A DNA stretch of 35,040 nt, taken from NCBI GenBank assembly GCA_016218085.1, contig JACREY010000004.1:1-35040 (forward strand). The letters run 5' to 3'. Source of the stretch: Ignavibacteriota bacterium (lineage in GTDB: Bacteria > Bacteroidota > Ignavibacteria > Tepidaquicellales > Tepidaquicellaceae). The notes beneath the pieces are model-generated. The model did no database searches. It saw only the letters and a program-made list of their open reading frames with translations, and had not been told where the DNA came from. A program made the translations under genes and the position numbers. Shown here one piece after another: positions 15,811-23,616 of the stretch (position 1 is the stretch's first letter; each line of letters begins with the position of its first letter).

Positions 15811-16944
15811 ATGCACAGCAGAATAATAAAAACATATCAGGTATCTCTTGATAAATCTGCCTATGAAATCATAATCGGCAAAGATATTGTATGCACTATC
15901 AGCCAATTCCTTGTTGAAAGAACACAAGACAAAAGGGTTTTGATCGTTATTGATAATTTTTTCAGGGCAAAAATATTAGACCCGCTGGTGCAGTCGCTGT
16001 CAGATGTCGGATTTTCAGTATATGTTCATAATTTTGAGGCAGGCAAGCAGCACAAGAATATAAACGAGGCAATGAAGATATACGAGGTCTTGGAGGGCAA
16101 TGATTTTGCGCGCGATTCGACTCTGATTGCAATAGGCGGCGGCGTTATAGGGGATATTGCCGGTTTTGTTGCAAGCACATATCTGCGGGGGATGAACCTT
16201 ATCAATGTGCCTACAACACTAACAGCTATGATAGACAGCAGCATCGGCGGAAAGGTGGCTATCAACTTCAGAAAGACTGTTAACTCAATTGGGAATTATT
16301 ACCATCCCATGCTGAATATAATAGACCTTCAGTTCACTGATACGTTGCCGGAGCGGGATTTTAAGGCCGGATTGGCAGAGATTATCAAATGCTCCATTAT
16401 CTGCGACAAGGAATTGTTCAATTATCTTAATGAGAATTATTCCGAAGTAATGAGTCGTGAAGATGCTGTTTTACTCGAGATATGCAGTAGGGCAATAGAG
16501 ATAAAACTTGACCATGTTAAGGATGATGTTAAGGAACAAAATAAAAGGCTCAAACTTAACTATGGTCACACGCTTGGTCATGCTATAGAAACATCCACTG
16601 GAATTTTTGAGGAAGTTTATCGTCATGGTGAAGGGGTCTCCCTTGGGATGGTCGGTGCGGCATATATCGCTATCGGGCATTTTAATCAGGGTGACGGGGT
16701 TATAAACAGGCATGAAGAAATCCTCCAAAGATACGGCCTCCCTGTTAGGGTTGAATCAGGCAGTATTGGTTTTGGAAGGGAAAAGCTCATCAGGGAATGC
16801 TTGAGGAATATTTTGAAGGATAAAAAAAGGAAGGGTAATAAGTTAAGATTCATTCTGCCCGTATCCATAGGAAAATGCGAGGTATTTAATAATATTGATG
16901 ATAAATTAATAGAAGGGGCATTTGATTATCTGATAAGACAATGA
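15811..16944 (+). CDS. 3-dehydroquinate-synthase-like sugar phosphate cyclase
   Basis: A 378-residue member of the DHQ synthase superfamily, NAD- and metal-dependent cyclases of sugar phosphates. It has GGGVIGD (about 109-115), PTTLTAMIDSSIGGK (K148), GLAEIIK (E190, K193), LNYGHTLGHAIE (H253, H257) and HGEGV (H272). The metal ligands E190, H253 and H272 are kept, as is R246. The G-K-N motif of true DHQ synthases reads TVN here, so its lysine is V157. ATG 15811 is preferred; an in-frame TTG at 15793 would overlap the previous gene. Placement between cytidylyltransferases and an SDR argues for a glycan cyclitol rather than the shikimate pathway, but an ordinary aroB role cannot be excluded. Confidence 0.75.
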   Translation: MHSRIIKTYQVSLDKSAYEIIIGKDIVCTISQFLVERTQDKRVLIVIDNFFRAKILDPLVQSLSDVGFSVYVHNFEAGKQHKNINEAMKIYEVLEGNDFARDSTLIAIGGGVIGDIAGFVASTYLRGMNLINVPTTLTAMIDSSIGGKVAINFRKTVNSIGNYYHPMLNIIDLQFTDTLPERDFKAGLAEIIKCSIICDKELFNYLNENYSEVMSREDAVLLEICSRAIEIKLDHVKDDVKEQNKRLKLNYGHTLGHAIETSTGIFEEVYRHGEGVSLGMVGAAYIAIGHFNQGDGVINRHEEILQRYGLPVRVESGSIGFGREKLIRECLRNILKDKKRKGNKLRFILPVSIGKCEVFNNIDDKLIEGAFDYLIRQ

Positions 16945-17705
16945 TGAGCAAACAATTTTCGGTAAAAGAAAAAGTTTGCATAATAACCGGTGCAGGCAAG
17001 GGCATAGGGAGAGAGGCAGCGCAGCTCTTTTACAGTGAAGGCGCTGCTGTAGCGCTTATTACGAGAAATATGGACGACCTTAGATCTCTGAAAAAAGAAT
17101 TGATGTTTGATGACAGCAGGGTATTACTATACAGCGGAGATGTTTCAGATGAAGAAACCGTAAAGAACTTTGTGAAAGAATCCATGAATAAATTTCAAAG
17201 GATTGATGTCCTCATAAACAATGCAGGAATGAGGTTCAGAAAACAATTCCTTGATACAACGACTGAAGAATGGGATAAGGTCATAAATACAAATCTCAAC
17301 AGTGCGTACTTCTTTTGCAGGGAAGCGGGACGACATATGGTCGAACAAAAAAGTGGAAAGATTATAAATATTGCTTCTATTGTTGGAACCCTTGGACTCC
17401 CTGAGCTCACAGCGTATGGGGCCTCTAAAGGAGGGATGATTACTCTCACAAAATGCCTTGCGCTTGAATGGGCGGAATATAACATTAATGTTAATGCTAT
17501 TGCGCCTGGTTTTTGTGAAACATCGTATGCTGAAGATTTTAAAAAGAAAGCAGAATTGTATAAATTTACCATTGAGAGAATTCCACAGAAAAACTGGGGC
17601 GCTTCTATTGATATTGCTAATGCCTGCCTGTTTCTTGCTTCTGATGCAGCAAAATATATCACCGGAGAGGTGTTAAATGTTGACGGTGGCTGGAGCGCAT
17701 GGTAA
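16941..17705 (+). CDS. Short-chain dehydrogenase/reductase (SDR)
   Basis: A 254-residue classical SDR, about the usual length. It has TGAGKGIG (16-23) for NAD(P), NNAG (93-96), the catalytic S146, Y159 and K163 in YGASK, and the C-terminal YITGEVLNVDGGWSAW ending common to FabG-like oxidoreductases. It overlaps the cyclase gene by 4 bp, so it probably reduces or oxidises the cyclase product. A diverged copy of just its last 20 codons is found at 18674-18736, beyond the MNT/HEPN pair. Confidence 0.88.
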   Translation: MMSKQFSVKEKVCIITGAGKGIGREAAQLFYSEGAAVALITRNMDDLRSLKKELMFDDSRVLLYSGDVSDEETVKNFVKESMNKFQRIDVLINNAGMRFRKQFLDTTTEEWDKVINTNLNSAYFFCREAGRHMVEQKSGKIINIASIVGTLGLPELTAYGASKGGMITLTKCLALEWAEYNINVNAIAPGFCETSYAEDFKKKAELYKFTIERIPQKNWGASIDIANACLFLASDAAKYITGEVLNVDGGWSAW

Positions 17706-17742
17706 AAAGTAAAAGTTCTAATGCCAGCTGTTGCGGGATATT

Positions 17743-17847
17743 CTATAGGCAGCGACATAAATTTGTAGTCTGCCGATTTATCGGCGGTTTTAAAATACGC
17801 CCATAAATGGGCAAACTACAGCTACTTATTTTTGTCGTCCACTATAG
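17743..17847 (-). repeat. MITE-like palindromic element, copy D (internally deleted)
   Basis: A 105-bp copy in the same orientation as copy C, with CTATAG at both outer ends. Compared with copy C it lacks about 21 bp, including the CCAACAGAAGGTTGG hairpin; a compact CCCATAAATGGG hairpin takes its place. It sits between the SDR gene and the MNT/HEPN pair and ends 54 bp before the MNT start codon. Confidence 0.9.
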
Positions 17848-17901
17848 TGAAATTTTTTTATATACTATTGATATAAGAATATAAGAGAGGGAAAGAATGA
17901 G

Positions 17902-18198
17902 ATGAACTATACAGCGACCCCAATATTAGCTTTTTTACGGGCACAGAAAGATTTTTTCAAGAAAGAGTACAAAGTAAAAAAAATAGGGGTTTTTGGTTCC
18001 TGGGCCAGAGGCGATGCCAATGAGGAAAGTGATATTGATATTGTAGTAGACCTTGAAAACCCCGACCTTTTCTATCTGATCGGCGTAAAACAGGCTATTG
18101 AAGAGACTTTCGGCAAACGTGTAGATATAGTTCGGATGCGAGCAAAGATGAACAAGACCCTTAGAAAAAGAATTGAGCATGATGTAATTTATGCATGA
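17902..18198 (+). CDS. MNT-domain antitoxin, third pair
   Basis: A 98-residue minimal nucleotidyltransferase with G32-S33 in FGSWARGD and D44, D46 in SDIDIVVDL. It has the compact size typical of MntA proteins encoded beside DUF86 toxins. GAGAGGG at 17885-17891 lies ahead of the ATG. AT-rich DNA between the repeat and the gene may hold its promoter, but no clear -35/-10 pair can be claimed. It overlaps the HEPN gene by 8 bp. Confidence 0.82.
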   Translation: MNYTATPILAFLRAQKDFFKKEYKVKKIGVFGSWARGDANEESDIDIVVDLENPDLFYLIGVKQAIEETFGKRVDIVRMRAKMNKTLRKRIEHDVIYA

Positions 18199-18568
18199 TA
18201 AAGAATTGATAATAGAGATTTTTACTAACATCGCCTGGTCGCTGGAACAGATTAGTAAGAGATTCCAAACTATAAAGACAAGTGATGATTTTCTCAAAGA
18301 TGATGAAGGTATAGAGAAGCTGGACAGCATATGCATGCAGTTGATTAACATAGGCGAGGCATTAAAACAGATTGATAAGCTGACAGATGCGAGGCTCCTT
18401 TTGAACTATTCTGAGATTGACTGGAAGAAGGCGAAAGGTATGAGGGATATTATTGCTCATCACTATTTTGATGTTGATGCTGAAGCTGTTTTTGTTGTAT
18501 GCTCGGAACACATTCCGGAAATGGCAAGAGTAATAGGAATAATTATGGATGATTTAAAATGTTCATAG
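18191..18568 (+). CDS. HEPN-domain toxin (HepT-like), third pair
   Basis: A 125-residue DUF86 HEPN protein with the RNase motif RDIIAHHY (R85, H90, Y92), fitting R-x4-H-x-Y with the tyrosine that MntA-type partners modify. It starts within the last codons of the MNT gene. It is followed after about 100 bp by an SDR gene fragment, so this pair too is bracketed by an intact and a partial copy of a glycan gene. Confidence 0.83.
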   Translation: MHDKELIIEIFTNIAWSLEQISKRFQTIKTSDDFLKDDEGIEKLDSICMQLINIGEALKQIDKLTDARLLLNYSEIDWKKAKGMRDIIAHHYFDVDAEAVFVVCSEHIPEMARVIGIIMDDLKCS

Positions 18569-18634
18569 CGGTTTTTGATCAAGTTCAAAATAGAGATTAA
18601 GGATAAAAGCAGTGAAATTAGCAATCAGAAAGGC

Positions 18635-18666
18635 GGGGAAAATGCCTAAAATATGAACCCGTCCCC
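18635..18666. repeat. REP-like GGGG...CCCC sequence
   Basis: The stretch starts GGGGAAAATGCC and ends TGAACCCGTCCCC. Its reverse complement, GGGGACGGGTTCA, resembles sequences found near REP-associated transposases and scattered in many genomes. Only one copy is seen here and no transposase is present. It separates the HEPN gene from the SDR fragment. Confidence 0.35.
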
Positions 18667-18673
18667 GATTTCG

Positions 18674-18736
18674 TATTCAGCAAAATACATCACTGGAGAG
18701 ATTTTAAATGTGGATGGTGGGTGGAGTACATGGTAA
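18674..18736 (+). pseudogene. 3' fragment of an SDR gene
   Basis: Twenty codons plus a stop, reading YSAKYITGEILNVDGGWSTW, match the C-terminus of the SDR at 16941-17705 (AAKYITGEVLNVDGGWSAW) with several codon and residue differences. No upstream part remains. It is the tail of a related but diverged SDR gene, probably the former neighbour of the radical SAM gene that starts 33 bp later. Confidence 0.85.
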
Positions 18737-18769
18737 TGTTTTTAAACAGAAAAATAGAGGGATATCGCA

Positions 18770-20195
18770 ATGAAAATTTTGTTTATACTCCCTGATGTAG
18801 GTTCTTTTCATAAGCTTTATATCCACTTTGGAATAGCTTATATTTCCGGATTTTTAAGGGCAAATGGTTATGATAATATTAGATTCCTTACGGTAACAAG
18901 CGTTGATGATTATAATCACATCGTAGATGAGGCAGCAGCGTTCAAGCCGGATATTATAGGATTTACATCTGTTGAGACTCAGTTTAGCAATGTTATAAAC
19001 CTGTCAAAGTTAATAAAAGAAGTATGGAAGTGTAATAGTCTGCGGGGGCGCATTTACAACACTCTATCCTGATTGCATAAAGGATGCACCGGATATTGAC
19101 GGCATCTTTATAGGAGAAAGCGAGCTTGCTTTCTTGAAATTTGTTAAGACAGTAGAACTGGGCAAAGATTATCATGCTGTTGAAAATTTCTGTTTTTATG
19201 CTAAAGAAGAAGGCCGTCTTGTTAAGAATAATCTAATGCCAAAGGAAACTGACCTTGACCGTTTAGGGTTCCCGGACCGCAGTATCTTCAATTTTCAGAA
19301 AGTTATTGATAGCTACGGAGGAGCAGCTCCATTTATGCTGAACAGGGGATGCCCATATAATTGCTCCTTTTGTTCAAACCATGCCTTGGCTTATACTTAT
19401 GGGAGCCTCAGTAATTTGACAAGGATGAGGAGTGTTGATTCGTGTATTGCAGAAATCAAAGATGTTGACGCAAAATATAAATTTGATGCTATCCATGTGT
19501 GGGATGATCTTTTTATAACGAACAGAAAATGGCTGTATGAATTTCTTGAGAAATATAAAAAGACAATTAAAAAACCGTTCATGTGCACTACACGTTCTAA
19601 CCTTTGTGATGATGAGTTGTTTAAGCAATTAAAAGAAGGGGGTTGCTATAGGGTTCACATGAGTCTTGAGTCAGGAAATGACTTTATTAGAAACACGGTT
19701 ATGAAAAGGAATATTCCACGCAATGTCGTTATTAAATCATTTGAATTGGCTCATAAATATGGGATAGAGGTGAGTGCTTCTTCTATTATTGGCCTTCCTT
19801 TTGAGACAGAAGATATGATAAAGGAAACAATAAATCTTTTGGGCTCCCTCAAAATTGATAGTCCTGGTGTGAACATTTTTTATCCTTATAGAGGCACCCA
19901 TCTTAGGGATGTGTGTATAGAATATGGAATGAGTGAACAAAGAGTAAACTACGGGTTAAGAGAGAGAAGGGAAAGCGCATTGAAATTGCCGCACATTAAC
20001 AAAAAAAGGCTTCAATATTACCATGACAATTTTGAGGTTTTGGTGCGCCGGGAAGAAGGTATTTTACCCTATATGAAAGCAAGAATTAAAAAGATTGCAA
20101 AAAGTGTTTTGCCTCAGGACATTCAACGGATGTTAAGAAAGGCCATGGCAAAAAGGATTGCAGGTGATAGATTCCCGTCCAATCTACAAGATTAG
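18770..20195 (+). pseudogene. B12-binding radical SAM gene with a frameshift
   Basis: The first frame (18770-19072, from ATG) gives the start of a cobalamin-binding-like domain: KILFILPDVG, GIAYISGFLRANGYDNI and PDIIGFTSVE. Between about 19019 and 19037 the homology moves to another frame, which continues with SVIVCGGAFTTLYPD, IFIGESE and then the radical SAM motif RGCPYNCSFCSNH and SLESGNDFIRN, up to 20195. One extra base (or two missing) explains the shift. Without it the product would be about 475 residues, similar to the protein at 10924. An assembly error is possible; otherwise the gene is broken. AGAGGGA before the ATG is a good ribosome-binding site. Confidence 0.85.
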
Positions 20196-20314
20196 GTTGT
20201 AAGGCTTCAGTTGCACGCATGCTTTCTCTATTTTTTTCTACAATCATTTGATACCATGAGTTAGGTATATGAAAATATTATTAAAAAGCTGTAACTTTAA
20301 TTTGAGGTGAGAAA

Positions 20315-20493
20315 ATGAAAATGCTACTTGTTAATCCAGCCCGCTACATGAAAGATTCATATATCCTGTTTTTTTATTAAGATTCCTGAGTAGGTTATGG
20401 AAGAGACATTTTTTTAATGAGACTGAGAGAGTAGACTTGGTTGCCTATTTTAATAGCTACTTCATGAGAAGTAGTAATGAGACAGAAAAATAG
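20315..20493 (+). pseudogene. Remnants of another radical SAM or glycan gene
   Basis: Behind the ribosome-binding site GAGGTGAG is an ATG at 20315 with 21 codons, MKMLLVNPARYMKDSY and so on, then TAA at 20378. The MLLVNPARY start is the usual first strand of B12-binding radical SAM proteins. A second frame overlaps its end and runs to TAG at 20491-20493 (RFLSRLWKRHFFNETERVDL and so on), with the look of an unrelated C-terminal tail. The two pieces together suggest a deletion that joined the start of one gene to the end of another. The rest of the gap 20196-20561 contains nothing else I can identify except a weak hairpin. Confidence 0.5.
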
Positions 20494-20518
20494 GCATTAT
20501 AATACATAGAAAATGCCT
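20492..20518 (+). terminator. Weak hairpin, possible terminator
   Basis: AGGCATT (20492-20498) and AATGCCT (20512-20518) pair as a 7-bp stem followed by TTT. It begins at the stop codon of the remnant above and lies upstream of the ribosome-binding site of the next gene, so it could separate transcription units. The stem is short and AT-rich. Confidence 0.3.
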
Positions 20519-20561
20519 TTTAGTCGCATGACTATGACTAAAACAGGAGGTCAAAACGATA

Positions 20562-21485
20562 ATGATTACCGGAAATGAAATAAAACACTATTTATTATCA
20601 CATTTAAATGATAATCAGCAAGGCAAGTCATCTCATTGGGCAAAATATCTTAAAGATTTCAGTTTTTCCGATAAAGATGGGTTTCAAAATATTATGGGAT
20701 TCGGTGGTATTAGAAAAAGAAACATAAATAATTATCTATTCCATACTATTATGCAAATCCTGTTTAAATTAAATGTCAAATCGCATTTTGACATTTCAAG
20801 TGATATTGAAAATGCTAAATATATTGCAAAAAAGCAGAACCGCATATTGGACATAGACATGCTAAGACAAGTATTCACAATGTCATTATGCAAAAAAATG
20901 ATACCGGATTTTCCACAACTCGGGAATCATTTAGTGATTGGCGATGGCTTTGGTGTTCTAAGTAGTTTGATTATATTGGGGGGGGGGAAAGTAATTAGTA
21001 TTAATTTAAACGAAGTTCTTTTAGTAGACTATATATATACTAGGAAGGTTTTATCTGATAATAATATAGTATTAGTTGAAAATTCATCTGATCTAAATAC
21101 TGCATTAGGCAAGAATAAAATTAATCTAATCTATATTCAAGCAGATAAACATTCCATACTCCGAGAAATAGGAATTAATACAGCTTTTAATGTGGCATCT
21201 ATGCAAGAAATGAATCCAGAGATTATTAGACAGTATTTTGATGATTTAAGAAATTGCAAAAGCCCACTCGTTGTATTTTATTGTTGTAATAGAATTAAAA
21301 AGATTCTTCCAGATGGTGTAGAAACTAGGTTTTTTGATTACCCATGGTGTGCGAGTGATGAGATTTTAGTGGATGAACTATGTCCTTGGCATCAAAAAAC
21401 CTATTCAAGGGAACCACCATTTTTTCATAATTATGATGGACCTATCCAACATCGTTTAGTAAAAATGAACAATGGAAAGAAGTGA
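20562..21485 (+). CDS. Putative sugar O-methyltransferase with G10 tract
   Basis: A 307-residue protein like the putative sugar O-methyltransferases of surface-glycan loci. A SAM-binding-like glycine loop is seen in HLVIGDGFGVLSS (about residues 126-138), followed by a strand GGGKVISINLNEVL with an acidic residue, and PWCASDEILVDELCPWHQK near the C-terminus. A strong ribosome-binding site AGGAGGT lies at 20545-20551. The gene contains ten consecutive G at 20978-20987 (codons 139-142), currently in the frame that gives the full protein. A change of one G would truncate it, so the gene may be phase variable. The family call rests on general resemblance. Confidence 0.6.
   Translation: MITGNEIKHYLLSHLNDNQQGKSSHWAKYLKDFSFSDKDGFQNIMGFGGIRKRNINNYLFHTIMQILFKLNVKSHFDISSDIENAKYIAKKQNRILDIDMLRQVFTMSLCKKMIPDFPQLGNHLVIGDGFGVLSSLIILGGGKVISINLNEVLLVDYIYTRKVLSDNNIVLVENSSDLNTALGKNKINLIYIQADKHSILREIGINTAFNVASMQEMNPEIIRQYFDDLRNCKSPLVVFYCCNRIKKILPDGVETRFFDYPWCASDEILVDELCPWHQKTYSREPPFFHNYDGPIQHRLVKMNNGKK
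20978..20987 (+). repeat. G10 homopolymer, possible phase-variation tract
   Basis: Ten consecutive G bases encode the GGG of ILGGGKV within the methyltransferase gene. Long poly-G tracts inside surface-glycan genes are known hot spots for slipped-strand mispairing. It is the only G-run of this length in the window, in an otherwise AT-rich region. Confidence 0.8.
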
Positions 21486-21590
21486 TGTATGTTGAAAAAA
21501 GCGTACATCGAAGTTATGTATAATACTGACTTTCCACAGTAAATTATTGGATCAAAGTAAGTCAGGTGAAATAAGAATACTGGAGGCAAG

Positions 21591-22520
21591 ATGATTCCTG
21601 AGAGTAATGAAATAAGAATAGAGGTTTCGACCAAGTGCAACTATGATTGCATAATCTGTCCTCGGGAGAAACTTACCCGAAATGTAGAGATTATGAGCTT
21701 TGAGTTGTTTAAATATATCTTAGATAAGGTCAATTCAGAAGTTTCTCAATATAATACCCTTACATTTCCAGGGATGGGAGAACCATTGCTTGATGAGGGT
21801 ATTGAGGATAAAATCTTATATGCAAAAAAACAGGGCTTTACTGTTCTTATGCTTACAAATGGCTCGCTCCTGACGGTAGATAAGTTCAAAAGGCTTGATG
21901 ATATGGGTGTCAGATCTATAAGGGTAAGCATGTATGGTGACTCGCCTGAATCGTATAATGCAGTACATGGAATAAGAAATGAAAATATATTCAAGACGAT
22001 AAAGAAAAATCTTACTGAAATATCAGAGATTAAAAAACATACGAAGCTTCTGCTTACTTATAATATTGTCGACGGTTATAACGATTCGGATGTCGGACCA
22101 TGGACTGAATATTGGAGCAAAAAAGTTGATTTACTGGAAGTTTGGCGCCCTCATAACTGGGTTGACGGCAAGAACTACAGGACTGTAGAACAAAAAAAAA
22201 TGAAAACCTGCGGCAGGCCATTCAAAACGCCGCTACAGGTACAAGTTGACGGAACGGTTAATATGTGTTGTTTTGATTTTGACGGGAAACTATTATTGGG
22301 CGACCTCAGGACACAGACACTTAAGGAGATATTTGAATCATCCATGTTTAATAGGATAGCGGATTGCCATACGAGCGGAAACTATGAAGGAAGCGGTCTG
22401 ATCTGTGAGAATTGTGACCAGAGAAATGAAGACAAGTCGGGGGTTATGATTTATAATTCAAGATTTGATATTAATGAAAGATTGCACAAGGTGTCAACAA
22501 CATACACGGATATTGTATGA
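21591..22520 (+). CDS. SPASM/Twitch-type radical SAM enzyme 1
   Basis: A 309-residue radical SAM protein. The cluster motif is KCNYDCIICP with C16, C20 and C23, followed by LTFPGMGEPLLDEG (the GGEP-like SAM-binding strand) and TNGSLL. In the C-terminal part, cysteines at KTCGRPF, VNMCCFDFDG, and LICENCDQ match a SPASM-type domain holding one or more auxiliary iron-sulfur clusters. GGAGG at 21581-21585 is the ribosome-binding site. Family members oxidise alcohols (BtrN-like), modify peptides or act on sugars; the glycan locus favours a sugar or cyclitol substrate. Its stop overlaps the next gene (ATGA). There is an A9 run at 22192-22200 within the gene. Confidence 0.82.
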   Translation: MIPESNEIRIEVSTKCNYDCIICPREKLTRNVEIMSFELFKYILDKVNSEVSQYNTLTFPGMGEPLLDEGIEDKILYAKKQGFTVLMLTNGSLLTVDKFKRLDDMGVRSIRVSMYGDSPESYNAVHGIRNENIFKTIKKNLTEISEIKKHTKLLLTYNIVDGYNDSDVGPWTEYWSKKVDLLEVWRPHNWVDGKNYRTVEQKKMKTCGRPFKTPLQVQVDGTVNMCCFDFDGKLLLGDLRTQTLKEIFESSMFNRIADCHTSGNYEGSGLICENCDQRNEDKSGVMIYNSRFDINERLHKVSTTYTDIV

Positions 22521-23494
22521 ACGCTGATATAGATATACTGTCTGAAATAATTAAGGTCATAGATATTGAGATAAGAGGTATTCAAAACCTGAAAAACCAG
22601 GTGAATGTCTCATTTGAAAAAGCGGTTAAAGAAATTTATCACTGTCGCGGCAAGGTTGTTCTGTCCGGCATGGGTAAATCAGGCATCATCGCAAAAAAAA
22701 TCGCATCTACAATGTCAAGCATCGGGACACCTGCAACGTTTATGCATCCGGCAGAAGGCATGCATGGTGATATCGGCATGATGACAGCAGACGATATATT
22801 TATCGCTATTGGAAAAAGCGGCGAAAGTTCCGAACTTAACAGCATTCTTCCAGTCATAAGAAAAATTGGCATTAAAATAATTGCAATAACCTGCAACAGT
22901 AAATCGACCCTTGCAAGACTTTCCGATATTGTTCTTGACATAGGTGATAGCAATGAGGCGTGTCCATTTAACATGGCGCCGACTACAAGTTCAACGGCAA
23001 CCCTCGTAATCGGAGATGCTATAGCAGTTGTTTTGATGCGTATGCGAGGATTTGAACTCGATGATTATGCGATTCTGCACCCCGGCGGCCGCCTTGGCAG
23101 GAGGCTAACAATGAAGGTTAAAGATATTATGCTGAAGGAATATGATAATCCTGTAATTAATATTTCAGATAGTATAAAAAATTGCATTATGAAGATTTCT
23201 GAAAAACAGGCAGGCGCCGTTTCAGTAATAGCTGACAATGGCAAGCTTATTGGGCTTGTTACAGATTATGATATTCGGAAGCATCTTGAAAAAGAAGAAA
23301 ATATATTTACCATGACAGTCTCACAGATTATGAACTCGAATCCGATTTATGTTTACGAAGATGATAAGGCATTTGAATCTCTGGAATTTATGCAGAAAAG
23401 GGAGAGGCCAATAACTGTCATGCCGGTCATAGACAGCAACAATAGTGTTGTTGGAATGCTGAGATTGCAGGATCTTGTGAGAGCCGGATTGTGA
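22517..23494 (+). CDS. kdsD: KdsD-like SIS-CBS sugar phosphate isomerase
   Basis: A 325-residue protein with an N-terminal SIS domain (about residues 35-165) and two CBS repeats (about 200-320), the layout of D-arabinose 5-phosphate isomerase. It shows SGMGKSGIIAKKIASTMSS, HPAEGMHGDIGMM, IAIGKSGESSEL and HPGGRLGRRL, all typical of KdsD/GutQ/KpsF. The enzyme makes arabinose 5-phosphate for Kdo. In a capsule or O-antigen locus it can be a dedicated paralogue (KpsF type) or serve a related ketose. It overlaps the upstream radical SAM gene by 4 bp. The 122 bp after the stop contain a 28-codon open frame with no recognisable function. Confidence 0.88.
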   Translation: MNADIDILSEIIKVIDIEIRGIQNLKNQVNVSFEKAVKEIYHCRGKVVLSGMGKSGIIAKKIASTMSSIGTPATFMHPAEGMHGDIGMMTADDIFIAIGKSGESSELNSILPVIRKIGIKIIAITCNSKSTLARLSDIVLDIGDSNEACPFNMAPTTSSTATLVIGDAIAVVLMRMRGFELDDYAILHPGGRLGRRLTMKVKDIMLKEYDNPVINISDSIKNCIMKISEKQAGAVSVIADNGKLIGLVTDYDIRKHLEKEENIFTMTVSQIMNSNPIYVYEDDKAFESLEFMQKRERPITVMPVIDSNNSVVGMLRLQDLVRAGL

Positions 23495-23616
23495 TATCCT
23501 GTTGAAAATTCTGAGGCTGCGCATCCTGTAATGATTAGAATCAATAATATAATCAACTTCCTTAAAGTCCATTTCGGAAAAGCTTTGAGCCTCTTGCAGG
23601 AGCCGATTATCCTTTA

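Noticed and set aside
17195-17758. 187-codon minus-strand frame opposite the SDR gene
   Set aside because: The SDR on the plus strand has all catalytic motifs; the antisense frame has none and extends into repeat D.
22192-22200. A9 run (and T9 at 33771-33779) as phase-variation tracts
   Set aside because: Runs of this length of A or T are expected in such AT-rich genes, so evidence is far weaker than for the G10 tract.
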